NCBI GenBank assembly: GCA_015521775.1
Contig: WANN01000034.1
Location: 1 to 64,000, forward strand
Length of the DNA: 64,000 nucleotides
Reading direction: 5' to 3'
From: Thermoproteaceae archaeon
GTDB lineage: Archaea > Thermoproteota > Thermoprotei > Thermoproteales > Thermoproteaceae
The translations under genes and the position numbers were made by a program. Shown here piece after piece: positions 43,182 through 52,283 of this stretch. The first letter of the stretch is position 1, and each line of letters begins with the position of its first letter. Under the pieces are notes generated by a model. It ran no database searches. It saw only the letters and a list, made by a program, of their open reading frames with translations, and was not told the origin of the DNA.

Positions 43182-45236
43182 GTGCTCGTTGCTTCATATA
43201 TTAGGCCAGCGATACACCGGATACCCGAGTTCTGGTCATCGGAAAGGATAGAATATGTGAGGCACTGCGCCATGCATGGCGTACCCCCATACGCGCTTGA
43301 GGACGGGCCGAGCAGGTACGGCCGGATACTCGACAGGCTGGTGTTCAGGGATGTGAGGAAGGGAGACGTTGAAGAGGGCCTAAGAAAGGCGGACGTGCTG
43401 GACATTGACCTATCCGTGAAGTTCGGCGAGTACTACATCAACGTGCCGATATACATAGGCGACATGTCCTTCGGGGCCCTGAGCGGCAACCCGAACATAG
43501 CCATTGCCAGGGCCGTCGACATTGTGGGCGCCGTGGCCGGCATAGGCGAGGGGGGGCTCCATCCCGAGGTGGCCAAACAGCGCAACATAGTGATACAATG
43601 GGCCTCCGCCAGGTTCGGCATAGACGTGGACATGCTGCGCAGCGGTATAGGGGTCAGCATAAAGATCGGGCAGGGCGCCAAGCCCGGCATAGGCGGCCAC
43701 CTGCCCGGCCGCAAGGTAGTCCCGCTGATAGCGCAGCTGAGGAAGATACCGCCGGGCTCCGAGGCCATTTCCCCGGCCCCCCACCACGACATATACTCGA
43801 TAGAGGACCTTGCGCAGAGGGTAAAGGCGCTGAGGCTGATAACGGGCAGGCCGGTCCTCGTCAAGGTGGCCGCCGTGAACAAGATAAGCTTCATAGCCCT
43901 AGGCGTGGCCAGGTCCACCGCGGCGGGCATAGTGATAGACGGCGCTGGGGCCGGCACAGGGGCCACCCCCATAGCGGCCAGGGACAACCTTGGGATACCC
44001 ATAGACTACGCCACCCCTGTCGTCGACCAGTGGCTGAGGTCCGATGGGGCCAGGGATGGGTTCCTCATAATCAGCGGCGGCATGCTCTACAGCGCCTCCG
44101 ACATAGCCAAAATGCTGGCGCTCGGCGCCAACATGGTGAACCTAGGCACGGCGGCGCTTCTGGCCATGGGCTGCATAATGTGCCACACGTGCCACGTAGG
44201 GAACTGCCCGACCGCGCTGACCAACATGATAGGCTTCAACAAGATACTGGACATAGAGTGGGGCACACATCACCTGGTCAATTACATACAGGCCCTCACC
44301 AGGGGCCTCAAGGCCATACTCTACGCCCTTGGGATGACCAGCATTAGGGAGCTGGTGGGCAGGAGGGACCTTCTCGAGGCCCACCACATAGACGGCAAGG
44401 TCGGGGAGGTGCTTGGTGTGGACGTAGCAGAGGAGGGCGAGACCGCGTGGATTGACAGCGGCGTGCACGCTCCGTACACATCGGAGCTGATCAAGGGCGA
44501 GCCTCCCATTATAGGCATGGGAGGCGTGCTGCCCGGCTTGACGAGGCCGGCCCGCCGCATGCTCGACGTGCTGCGCATAGAGGCGGCCCAGGTCACCCAC
44601 CCGTCGGTGGACCCCTATCGCGAGGATGTGGCCGTGTACGCCCGCATCAACGGCACATATCTGGACGTGCCTATAGTGGTTCCGCCCATAGACAGAGCGG
44701 CGGCCACCGCTGGGTTCGGCCTAGGCGCCCTCATAGATGGAGACGACTGCACGTTCGGCGAGTACTGCCTAAACAGGTACTCGCCTATCCGGGTATCCCC
44801 GGGCTCTACAGCCTTGACGTACGGGGGGGTCATAGTGATCGACGAGAGGATGGGCGGCTCGATGGCTTTAGAGGAGGCCGTCAGTAGGCTGGACATGGAG
44901 CTCAGGCGCGTGGGTACGCGCGACAGGGTGGTCATAATAGCCGCCGGCAGCTTCTACACGGGCGCCGACATATATAGGCTGGCCGCGCTTGGGGCGGACC
45001 TCGTCGAGCCCTACGGCGCATTCGAGGACACGTACATGAAGGTCAAGGGCCTCGACCACGTTCAGAGGAGGGACAAGTACGAGAAGCTCATGCTCGCCCT
45101 AGTAAAGGAATTGAAGCTGTTGATGGGGGCCGGCGGCATCACGGACTTCTACCACATGGTGGGCAACAGGGACCTGTTGAGGTCGCTGAGCGGCAACGTG
45201 GCCAGCATGCTGGGCGTCAAGGTGGCCGGCGAGTAG
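43182..45236 (+). CDS. Glutamate synthase FMN/iron-sulfur domain protein (GltB central-domain type)
   Basis: A 684-residue protein related to the FMN-binding central domain of glutamate synthase. KPGIGGHLPG, DGAGAGTGATP and GAFEDT-like flavin-site elements occur, and CIMCHTCHVGNCP near residue 327 is the [3Fe-4S] cluster motif. It would make glutamate from 2-oxoglutarate with ammonia delivered by the glutaminase subunit. The N-terminal ferredoxin domain found in many archaeal homologues is absent, while about 180 extra residues follow the core. The GTG start at 43182 is set by TATA spacing. Confidence 0.85.
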   Translation: MLVASYIRPAIHRIPEFWSSERIEYVRHCAMHGVPPYALEDGPSRYGRILDRLVFRDVRKGDVEEGLRKADVLDIDLSVKFGEYYINVPIYIGDMSFGALSGNPNIAIARAVDIVGAVAGIGEGGLHPEVAKQRNIVIQWASARFGIDVDMLRSGIGVSIKIGQGAKPGIGGHLPGRKVVPLIAQLRKIPPGSEAISPAPHHDIYSIEDLAQRVKALRLITGRPVLVKVAAVNKISFIALGVARSTAAGIVIDGAGAGTGATPIAARDNLGIPIDYATPVVDQWLRSDGARDGFLIISGGMLYSASDIAKMLALGANMVNLGTAALLAMGCIMCHTCHVGNCPTALTNMIGFNKILDIEWGTHHLVNYIQALTRGLKAILYALGMTSIRELVGRRDLLEAHHIDGKVGEVLGVDVAEEGETAWIDSGVHAPYTSELIKGEPPIIGMGGVLPGLTRPARRMLDVLRIEAAQVTHPSVDPYREDVAVYARINGTYLDVPIVVPPIDRAAATAGFGLGALIDGDDCTFGEYCLNRYSPIRVSPGSTALTYGGVIVIDERMGGSMALEEAVSRLDMELRRVGTRDRVVIIAAGSFYTGADIYRLAALGADLVEPYGAFEDTYMKVKGLDHVQRRDKYEKLMLALVKELKLLMGAGGITDFYHMVGNRDLLRSLSGNVASMLGVKVAGE

Positions 45237-45238
45237 CC

Positions 45239-47023
45239 ATGTGCGGCATACTCGGCGTCATATCGCTGAGGGGCGACGGGATACCCTTCAGCACGGTGTT
45301 CCGCGGCCTCGACATAATGCGGGAGCGGGGCTCGGGGCACGGCGCTGGATACGCTATGGTGGATCCCTCCCCCTACGTAAGGGTGAAGGCCTACTTCGAG
45401 TCCGAGGGCGACCTGGAGGAGGCGCGTCAGGCCCTCAAGCCAGTCAAGGAGGAGGTGTACCGTCTCCCTGGGGGGATAATAGACTATGTGGCCTATGTGG
45501 AGGATGGGGCCCCCATGCCGCGCAGGGGCGTCGTGTACTCGCTGAGCAGGTGGCTCAACGTGTTCAAGGGCGCGACCTGGCACACAGAGGTGGCCAAGCT
45601 GTACGGCATGTGGGAGAGGAGGAGCAGTGCATGGGTGGCCCACATAAGGTACCCCACAAACAGCCCCGGAAAGAAGCCCTACTTCTCGCACCCCTTTTCG
45701 TCAGGCGACGTGGTCATAGTCCACAATGGCGACCTGAGCTCATATGGTTCCAACGTGAACCTACTCATGTACAGGTACATGCAGAGCAGTTTCACGGGCA
45801 ATGACAGCGAGGCCATAGCGTTCCTCCTCAACGCGCTGTCCAGAGACTACGACGTTGAGGAGGCCGTCGTGGAGCTCATAGAGGGGTCCCGCGTCAGGTG
45901 GGCCCGCCTAGACGGGCCGTACGCCGTGGCGTTCATAGTGGGCGGGGAGAAGCCGGTGCTCGGGGCCTTCGTGGACAAGCAGCACTTCAGGCCCTTGTAC
46001 ATGGGCATGGACGGAGACAACCTCTACGTGGCCAGCGAGGCCGCCGCGATTAGGGCCATGTCCCCCCAGGCCGAGGTGTGGGTTATGAGGGGCGGCGAAT
46101 ACGTCATAGCTGGGAATGGCCAGGTACGGGGCAACTTCAGGAAGAGGCCGGTGTCCTTCGTCCATCCCCCCATACCCGGCAACGCCATAGACGCGGCCGC
46201 CTACGACACAGAGAGCCTCTACCACGTGGTTTCCCGCATGGTCGAGGAGGTGGGCGAGGCAAATATATACAATGTCTATGGGCATCGCTACATAGCCAGT
46301 GGACTCAAGAGGGGCATCGTCAGGGCATGGGGCGTCGTGGGCAACGCCTCTGCAAACGTCATGTCGGGGGGCCAGTTCTACATATATGGCGATGCGCAGG
46401 ACGATCTGGGCGACGCCATGAACGGGGGTATCATAGCGGTATACGGCAACGTGGGGGACACGGTGGGGCAGGCCAAGAGAGGGGGAGAGCTGTACGTATA
46501 TGGGAGCGCCGGGACCAGGGCAGCCATACAACACAGGGACGGGGTGCTGGTGATAGGCGGCTCCGCCGGCGACTACCTGGGGGAGTACATGGGCGGCGGC
46601 ACGGTGCTCGTGCTGAGGCACACAAACGACGAGGAGGTGGGAGACCACGTGGCGGCTGGAATGGTCGGTGGGACCATATACATCAGGGGCAGGGTCCCCA
46701 TGGGCAAGGTGGGCCTCATACCCCGCTGGGACTCGGTGAGGAGGTACCTCATGTCGCTGATGCTCGACGGGATAATAGACGAGGCAACGTACAGCCGGGC
46801 CCTGAATTCGAACGATATAGGCGAGGTGCTGAGGCACGTCAAGTGGGACAACATGTACAGGCTCTTCAACATGCCTCCCCACGTGGAGTACCGCCAGCTG
46901 AGCCAGGAAGAGCTGGAGCGCCTGGGGCCCTACATAGCCCGGTTCAACGACCTGTTCAACACGCGCGTCTCGATCGAGGACGAGGAGTTCACAGTGGTCA
47001 AGCCCCCGCCCCAGCACCATTAG
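45239..47023 (+). CDS. Glutamate synthase glutaminase + GXGXG fusion (GltB N- and C-terminal domains)
   Basis: A 594-residue protein beginning MCGILGV, with Cys2 as the class II amidotransferase nucleophile. The first 300 residues form the glutaminase domain. From about 320 a right-handed beta-helix has regular Gly repeats such as GQFYIYGDA, GIIAVYGN and GGELYVYGSAG, the GXGXG (alpha-subunit C-terminal) domain. In many archaea these are separate genes; here they are fused and the FMN domain is the separate gene two bases upstream. No small subunit (GltD) is nearby. Confidence 0.87.
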   Translation: MCGILGVISLRGDGIPFSTVFRGLDIMRERGSGHGAGYAMVDPSPYVRVKAYFESEGDLEEARQALKPVKEEVYRLPGGIIDYVAYVEDGAPMPRRGVVYSLSRWLNVFKGATWHTEVAKLYGMWERRSSAWVAHIRYPTNSPGKKPYFSHPFSSGDVVIVHNGDLSSYGSNVNLLMYRYMQSSFTGNDSEAIAFLLNALSRDYDVEEAVVELIEGSRVRWARLDGPYAVAFIVGGEKPVLGAFVDKQHFRPLYMGMDGDNLYVASEAAAIRAMSPQAEVWVMRGGEYVIAGNGQVRGNFRKRPVSFVHPPIPGNAIDAAAYDTESLYHVVSRMVEEVGEANIYNVYGHRYIASGLKRGIVRAWGVVGNASANVMSGGQFYIYGDAQDDLGDAMNGGIIAVYGNVGDTVGQAKRGGELYVYGSAGTRAAIQHRDGVLVIGGSAGDYLGEYMGGGTVLVLRHTNDEEVGDHVAAGMVGGTIYIRGRVPMGKVGLIPRWDSVRRYLMSLMLDGIIDEATYSRALNSNDIGEVLRHVKWDNMYRLFNMPPHVEYRQLSQEELERLGPYIARFNDLFNTRVSIEDEEFTVVKPPPQHH

Positions 47024-47061
47024 GCACCACAAAAGTAAAAAATTGGGGGCTACGGTTCAAG

Positions 47062-47200
47062 GGGGCCGTAGTCTAGCTTGGCTAGGATGGGTCGTGGACC
47101 CCTGAGGCGGGCCTGGGGCGCACGCCCCGTCGCGATGGACGGCCCAGCCGTGGGCCCGGGAGGCAGAGGCCCGGGAATTCAAATCCCGGCGGCCCCACCA
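47062..47200 (+). tRNA. tRNA-Pro (GGG) with three introns
   Basis: Acceptor GGGGCCG pairs with CGGCCCC; A73 and CCA are encoded. Removing 47089-47106 (18 nt, 25/26), 47122-47147 (26 nt, in the 3' anticodon stem, about 40/41) and 47161-47177 (17 nt, 53/54) leaves a 75-nt tRNA with anticodon arm CGGGC-CTGGGGC-GCCCG, anticodon GGG at 47115-47117. The first intron has an ideal bulge-helix-bulge: TAGG/CCTG central and GGTC/GACC inner pairs. The third has CCCG/CGGG and GGC/GCC. The second is the least certain. TATA-like sequence lies about 26 bases upstream. Confidence 0.82.
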
Positions 47201-47274
47201 GCCCTTCCCTTCACGGCGCCGACAACATGTCCGGCCACTGGGACCCGGGCGATATGTATATATTGTCTAGGATT

Positions 47275-48087
47275 ATGTGGGCTGTGCGCAATACTGGGGA
47301 ACTGCGGAGGCTTGCATGTAGGGCCAGGAGACTCGTCCTACTCATGGCCGCCTACGATCCCGGCATACACCTAGGCTCGTCCCTTTCCGTCCTCGAGATA
47401 CTCACTGTGCTCTACGGGACCGGCAGGGCCAAGTTCCTAGATGGGTCCTCGACCAAGAACTGGCTTATACTGAGCAAGGGCCACGCGGTGCACGCTATAT
47501 ACGCCTTGGCCGCTATATCGGGCATAGTTTCCATTGACGAGCTCAGGGAGACCGGGTCGCTCGGCTCCATGCTCCAGAACCACCCCGAGCTGGGGGTCAA
47601 CTGGATCGACGTAGCCACAAGCGGCTCCCTTGGCCAGGGCATAAGCATAGGGGTCGGGATAGCGCTCGGCTTGAAGCGTAGGGGCAGCAATGGCCGGGTG
47701 TACGTGGTTGTGGGCGATGGGGAGCTGGACGAGGGGCAGACCTACGAGGCGCTCGCCACGGCGGCCCACTATAGGCTGGGCAACTTCGTCCCCATAATAG
47801 ACTACAATAGGGTCCAGCTGGATGGACATGTGGACGCCGTGAGGTCCAAGGGGGACCTACAGCGGATATTGTCCGGCATGGGGTACACTGTGCACACCGT
47901 GGACGGACACAACGTGGAGCAATTGGCAGAGGTGCTGGACGAGGTGGACTCGTCGGACGCGCTCAACGCAATTATAGCGTACACGAGGCGGGGCAAGGGC
48001 GTCCCACAGATAGAGGACACGCCGATCCAGAGGATACCCAGGGACCTGGCCCTCCAATTGGTGTCCCAGGTGACGTGCGATGAGTGA
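47275..48087 (+). CDS. Transketolase, N-terminal (TPP-binding) subunit
   Basis: A 270-residue subunit. The thiamine-diphosphate motif starts GDGELDEGQTYEAL near residue 144 and ends at the Asn in IIDYNRVQ; KGHAVHA is the N-terminal substrate loop. ATG 47275 is taken from the TATA-like gatatgtata about 26 bases before it rather than the longer frame. In archaea transketolase is usually split into two genes, as here; the next gene overlaps by eight bases. Confidence 0.92.
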   Translation: MWAVRNTGELRRLACRARRLVLLMAAYDPGIHLGSSLSVLEILTVLYGTGRAKFLDGSSTKNWLILSKGHAVHAIYALAAISGIVSIDELRETGSLGSMLQNHPELGVNWIDVATSGSLGQGISIGVGIALGLKRRGSNGRVYVVVGDGELDEGQTYEALATAAHYRLGNFVPIIDYNRVQLDGHVDAVRSKGDLQRILSGMGYTVHTVDGHNVEQLAEVLDEVDSSDALNAIIAYTRRGKGVPQIEDTPIQRIPRDLALQLVSQVTCDE

Positions 48088-49030
48088 GCTCGTTGCCCTC
48101 AGCCCGAGGGAGGCGCTTGGGAGGGCCCTCGTCGATGCCGGGGAGGCCGACAGGGACGTCGTAGTGGTGACGGCGGACGTGGGGGACGCCACTAGGGCCA
48201 GGTACTTCGGGGAGAGGTTCCCAGACAGGTACTTCAACGTGGGCATATCGGAACAGAACATGGTCGGGGTGGCGACGGGGCTCGCCCTTGCAGGGTACAA
48301 GCCCTATGCCGTTGCCTTCTCCATGTTCCTAATGAGGGCATGGGAACAGATAAGGAACAGTCCGTGCCGGCTGGGCATACCGGTACGCCTCGTGGGGACC
48401 CATTCCGGGTTCTCCGACGCCTATGACGGGGCCTCCCACCAGTCGCTTGAGGACCTGGCACTAATGAGGGTACTACCCGGCATGGTGGTCATAGCGCCCT
48501 CGGACTCCTGCGAGACGTACGAGGCGGTCCTACAGACCGTCGACTCGAGGGCCCCCGTCTACATAAGGGTGGGGAGGGAGCTGCACCTGCCCACGTCATG
48601 TACCCTGGGCATGAAGTTCGAGGTGGGCAAGGGGTACGTCGTGAGGGACGGGGGCGACGTAGCCATAATATCGACCGGAATAATGCTGCATTTCGCCCTT
48701 GAGGCGGGAAGGATACTCGAGGAGAGGGGGATAGACGCCCTTGTGGCACACTTCCCAACAGTGCAGCCCCTGGACACGGTGCTGGTGGAGCGCATAGCGC
48801 GCCGCACTGGGGCCATAGTGACCGTAGAGGAGCATTCCGTGAGGGGCGGCCTTGGCTCGGCCATAGCCGAAACCCTCTCGCAGGCCTACCCGGTCCCAAT
48901 GGCCATCATGGGGACCAAGACCCTGGGCAAGTCCGCCAAGTCGCCCATGGAGCTGCTCGAGTATTACGGTCTCACGGCGGAGAACATCGCGCATCGCGCC
49001 GAGGAGCTTGTAAAGACGGCCAGGCGCTAG
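48080..49030 (+). CDS. Transketolase, C-terminal subunit
   Basis: A 316-residue subunit with the pyrimidine-binding domain (GISEQNMVGVATGLALAGYKP, where Glu activates TPP) and the C-terminal domain ending in IMGTKTLGKSAKSPMELLEYYGL. With the N-terminal subunit it moves two-carbon units between sugar phosphates, the source of pentoses and erythrose-4-phosphate. Its end overlaps the end of icd by four bases. Confidence 0.93.
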   Translation: MSELVALSPREALGRALVDAGEADRDVVVVTADVGDATRARYFGERFPDRYFNVGISEQNMVGVATGLALAGYKPYAVAFSMFLMRAWEQIRNSPCRLGIPVRLVGTHSGFSDAYDGASHQSLEDLALMRVLPGMVVIAPSDSCETYEAVLQTVDSRAPVYIRVGRELHLPTSCTLGMKFEVGKGYVVRDGGDVAIISTGIMLHFALEAGRILEERGIDALVAHFPTVQPLDTVLVERIARRTGAIVTVEEHSVRGGLGSAIAETLSQAYPVPMAIMGTKTLGKSAKSPMELLEYYGLTAENIAHRAEELVKTARR

Positions 49031-50340
49031 AGGGACTCCACGAACTCGACCACCCTGTCGGCGAACTCCTGCGTGCCGAGCACCGCCCTTACCCGGGCCC
49101 TCTCCGACTCGTCCATCTGCCTCACGAGGTCCCCCGTGAAGTACCCCGCAGCGAACGTGGCCTCCACGCCCCTCACAAGCATGTCAGCCGCCTCGCGCCA
49201 CCCGATGAACCTGAGGAGGAGCCCCATGGCCAGTATGGACGCGGTTGGGTTCACGTAGTTCTTGCCAGCGTACTTGGGCGCCGTGCCGTGGACTGGCTCG
49301 GCCATCATGTGGAAGTCCCCGACGTCTATGCCCGGGGCTACCCCCAGACCGCCGACAAGGCCCGCGGCCTCGTCGCTCACGTAGTCCCCGTTGAGGTTGG
49401 GCGACAGGATGACGTCGTATTCGCTGGTCCTCGTCAGCAGCTGCTGGAGCATGTTGTCTGCTATGCGGTCGTTGACCAGTATGCGCCCCTCCGGTACCTG
49501 GCCCCCGTACTGCGGGAGTTCGGACTCCAGGACCACGTGGTCCCTGAACTCCTCGACGGCGACCTCGTAGGCCCAGTCCCTGAAGGCGCCCTCCGTGTAC
49601 TTCATTATGTTGCCCTTGTGCATAATCGTCACGACCCTGCGCCTGTTCTCCACGGCGAACTTAAGGGCAAGGCGTGCTATGCGCCTCGTCCCGAACCTGC
49701 TTATCGGCTTGAGCCCTATCCCCGCGTCGTCGCGGAGGGACACGCCCAGCTCCTCCCTGAGGAAGCGCCTCACCTTGCGGGCCTCCTCGCTGTCCCACTG
49801 CCACTCGATGCCCATGTATACGTCCTCTGTGTTCTCCCTAAATATGACGAGGTCCACCGCCTCAGGTCGCTTTATGGGCGACGGCAGGCCCGGGAAGTAC
49901 TTGACCGGCCTGATATTTGCGTACAGGTCGAACATCTGTCTGAGCGCCACGTTGACGCTCCTCCAGCCCCCGCCTATGGGCGTTTCCAGGGGAGCCTTGA
50001 AGAAGACCTTGTACCTGCGGAGCAACTCTATGGTCTGTTGGGGCAGCCTCTCCCCCAGCAACTTCTCGGCCTTGTTGCCCGCAAGCGCCTCGTACCACAC
50101 GATCCTCCGGGCCCCCCCGTAGGCCCTCCTCACCGCGGCGTTGACCACCCTGATGGCCGCATAGGTGACCTCGGGCCCTATCCCATCGCCCTCGATGAAT
50201 GGTATGACTGGCACGTCCGGCACCGACGGGTCTATGGGTCCCCTAAACTCTATGGGCCTTCCCTCGGGGGGATCCACGTATCGCCCCTCGAACCAGCACA
50301 CTCCCTCTAGCCTTTTCCTTACAGACTCTAGGACCTCCAT
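49027..50340 (-). CDS. icd: Isocitrate dehydrogenase
   Basis: A 437-residue beta-decarboxylating dehydrogenase. The isocitrate-binding loop reads SVNVALRQMFDLYANIRPV and the cofactor-site region EPVHGTAPKYAGKN follows late in the protein, as in archaeal NADP-type enzymes. It makes 2-oxoglutarate, the acceptor for glutamate synthase encoded nearby. ATG 50340 lies about 26 bases after a TATA-like gtacataaag and is preferred to ATG 50349. Confidence 0.95.
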   Translation of the reverse strand: MEVLESVRKRLEGVCWFEGRYVDPPEGRPIEFRGPIDPSVPDVPVIPFIEGDGIGPEVTYAAIRVVNAAVRRAYGGARRIVWYEALAGNKAEKLLGERLPQQTIELLRRYKVFFKAPLETPIGGGWRSVNVALRQMFDLYANIRPVKYFPGLPSPIKRPEAVDLVIFRENTEDVYMGIEWQWDSEEARKVRRFLREELGVSLRDDAGIGLKPISRFGTRRIARLALKFAVENRRRVVTIMHKGNIMKYTEGAFRDWAYEVAVEEFRDHVVLESELPQYGGQVPEGRILVNDRIADNMLQQLLTRTSEYDVILSPNLNGDYVSDEAAGLVGGLGVAPGIDVGDFHMMAEPVHGTAPKYAGKNYVNPTASILAMGLLLRFIGWREAADMLVRGVEATFAAGYFTGDLVRQMDESERARVRAVLGTQEFADRVVEFVESL

Positions 50341-50395
50341 ATGGGGCACTATGACGGCCTTTATGTACTTAACCTCGTCAATGGGCTAACACGGT

Positions 50396-50794
50396 TTATG
50401 TCAAGGTAGAAGCAGCGGCGAAGCCGGACTCCCCAGACGCCGAGGCGCACCTGATCAGCGATGGGGCCACGCGCTTCCAGTCGTTGAAGTCGCTTAGGGC
50501 GCCGACCAGCTCGTCGGGGGACAGACGGCAGCCCATCCTAGCCAGGGCGCCGACCAGCGAGCCCACGACGAGGCGCGCCTTGAAGGGGTCCCCAAGCACC
50601 TCCATTAGATGCCTATAGAAGTTCCACGGCTCCTCTGCCAGGTAGTAGTCGGGCGTGCGTAGCCCCCTCCGCACGAACCATACGTGTAGAAGGGTCCTCA
50701 CGGAGAAGTCCACCTTGCCGTACCACTGCACTGCGAAGTTTCTCCAGGATGACAGAAGCCTTTCTAGAGTTAACATTTCTGTCATCGCTACCAT
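50396..50794 (-). CDS. Uncharacterised helical protein
   Basis: A 132-residue, mostly helical protein with many aromatic residues in the middle (WRNFAVQWYGKVDFSVRTLLHVWF, YYLAEEPWNFYRHLMEVLG). The length and helical pattern recall small crenarchaeal NitrOD5-like domains, but I cannot confirm this. ATG 50794 is about 26 bases after gtttaaatat. It is divergent from the KaiC-like gene, with 244 AT-rich bases between them. Confidence 0.5.
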   Translation of the reverse strand: MVAMTEMLTLERLLSSWRNFAVQWYGKVDFSVRTLLHVWFVRRGLRTPDYYLAEEPWNFYRHLMEVLGDPFKARLVVGSLVGALARMGCRLSPDELVGALSDFNDWKRVAPSLIRCASASGESGFAAASTLT

Positions 50795-51010
50795 AAAGAG
50801 GTCGGCTCATATTTAAACCATTCCCCAAAAATATCCCATATCTTCTAAGAAAAGCTTCCAAACTACAGGTGCAATAACGGGCTCCACGCGTCACTCCCTT
50901 TAATAAATTACTGTAATTATGTTTCCAATTGGTATCGAACATTATAAATTGTAGGACCGTGGTATGGGGAGCCAACTTATATATTGCTGTTCCCGATGTC
51001 CGGCATAAGC

Positions 51011-51020
51011 CTTATAATAT
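51011..51020 (+). promoter_or_regulatory. TATA box of the KaiC-like gene
   Basis: The element cttataatat lies about 26 bases before ATG 51039. Confidence 0.5.
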
Positions 51021-51038
51021 GTTCCACCAATTCCAATC

Positions 51039-52280
51039 ATGACTTTTATAGATTATCTTTCCGGCGTGCTGTCGAGAGGCGTGTCGCTGATATACGGCGA
51101 GCCGGGTAGCGGGAAGACCAGCATAGCCATGTGGTACGCCCATAGGAGGCTGCTGGAGGGCCACAGGGTGCTGTGGATCTCCGCATATGAGACCGCCAGG
51201 AAGCTACACGAGATCTTCAGTTACAGAGGCATCGACGTGTCGTCCCGCAGGGAGCTGCTGGCCGTGGTGGACGTGCCGAGCATGTCGCCCAAGAATATCG
51301 AGGACCTCATAAACCACGTAATCGAAATGGTCGAGGGCATGAAGCCCTCCGTGACCATCATAGACGGGGTGAACGCAGTGGCATCCCTGGAGAGGCACTA
51401 CTACCACCTGCTCTACCATCTGTACGATGGCCCCCTTATAATGATCGGCGAAAGCAACTTGAAGGAGTCGCCGGCGGCCTACATAGCCGACAACATAATC
51501 GAGGTGACCCAGAACATAGACAGGCATGGGTCCAGGTACAGGGCCATTAAGATAATTAAGAGCCGCTTCACTTCGCCCCCCAGAACCCTAATAGAGTTCG
51601 TAATGACGAGGCGGGGACCGCTGTTCCTGGAATCCTACGTGTGTCCCGGCGGCGACATGACTACGGACGCCAGGTTCAGGGTCGCCAAGAGCGAGCAGGA
51701 CGCGGACCTGCCCATTGTGAGGGGCGGACTGAGGCTGCATCCCGGCACGTTCAACGTGATTGTGAATGATGGTGGGCAGAGGGGGGTCGAGGTGGCGGTG
51801 CTGCTCGCCTACACGCTTGCCGAGACGGGCAAACGCGTGGTCATGGACGTACACACCCACGCGGAGGGCTACTGGGGCGTGCTTGGCAAGTACAGGCTCA
51901 GGGAGCTGGCCACGCTTGAGCTCGTGAAGCACCAGGTCGATGACCATAAGGAGGAGCACTTCGAGGAGGAGCTGGCCGAGAGGGCCAACAACATAGACGC
52001 CTACTTCCTACTGGATGGGGACATGACGCTGGCCCACATAGGCGAGAGGAGGATCATGCACAACATAGGCGTGCTGCGCTCCGCCAACTGCGGCGCCACG
52101 ACGATACTCCTGGTCGAGCCGCTGTACTGGAAGATGTACGGCAAGAGGCTCTACCCATACGTCGACCTGCTCGTCGAGGTGACCCCAGAGGAACTGCGGA
52201 TACTGAGGAAGGGGGGGATATCGCTGCCCCGGGCATACACATACTACATTTCCCCGGACGGCTTCATCATAATGGAGTAG
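51039..52280 (+). CDS. KaiC-like RecA-superfamily ATPase with a degenerate second half
   Basis: A 413-residue protein. Half 1 (about 1-200) has Walker A GEPGSGKTS near residue 20 and Walker B VTIIDG near 104, as in KaiC/RadA-like ATPases. Half 2 (about 230-413) seems to repeat the fold, but its P-loop position reads NDGGQRGVEV, without the GxxxxGK[ST] signature. Such proteins in archaea act in signalling or regulation, e.g. GvpD and circadian-like switches. The partner is unknown; the divergent 132-residue gene is a candidate. Confidence 0.7.
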   Translation: MTFIDYLSGVLSRGVSLIYGEPGSGKTSIAMWYAHRRLLEGHRVLWISAYETARKLHEIFSYRGIDVSSRRELLAVVDVPSMSPKNIEDLINHVIEMVEGMKPSVTIIDGVNAVASLERHYYHLLYHLYDGPLIMIGESNLKESPAAYIADNIIEVTQNIDRHGSRYRAIKIIKSRFTSPPRTLIEFVMTRRGPLFLESYVCPGGDMTTDARFRVAKSEQDADLPIVRGGLRLHPGTFNVIVNDGGQRGVEVAVLLAYTLAETGKRVVMDVHTHAEGYWGVLGKYRLRELATLELVKHQVDDHKEEHFEEELAERANNIDAYFLLDGDMTLAHIGERRIMHNIGVLRSANCGATTILLVEPLYWKMYGKRLYPYVDLLVEVTPEELRILRKGGISLPRAYTYYISPDGFIIME

Positions 52281-52283
52281 CCC

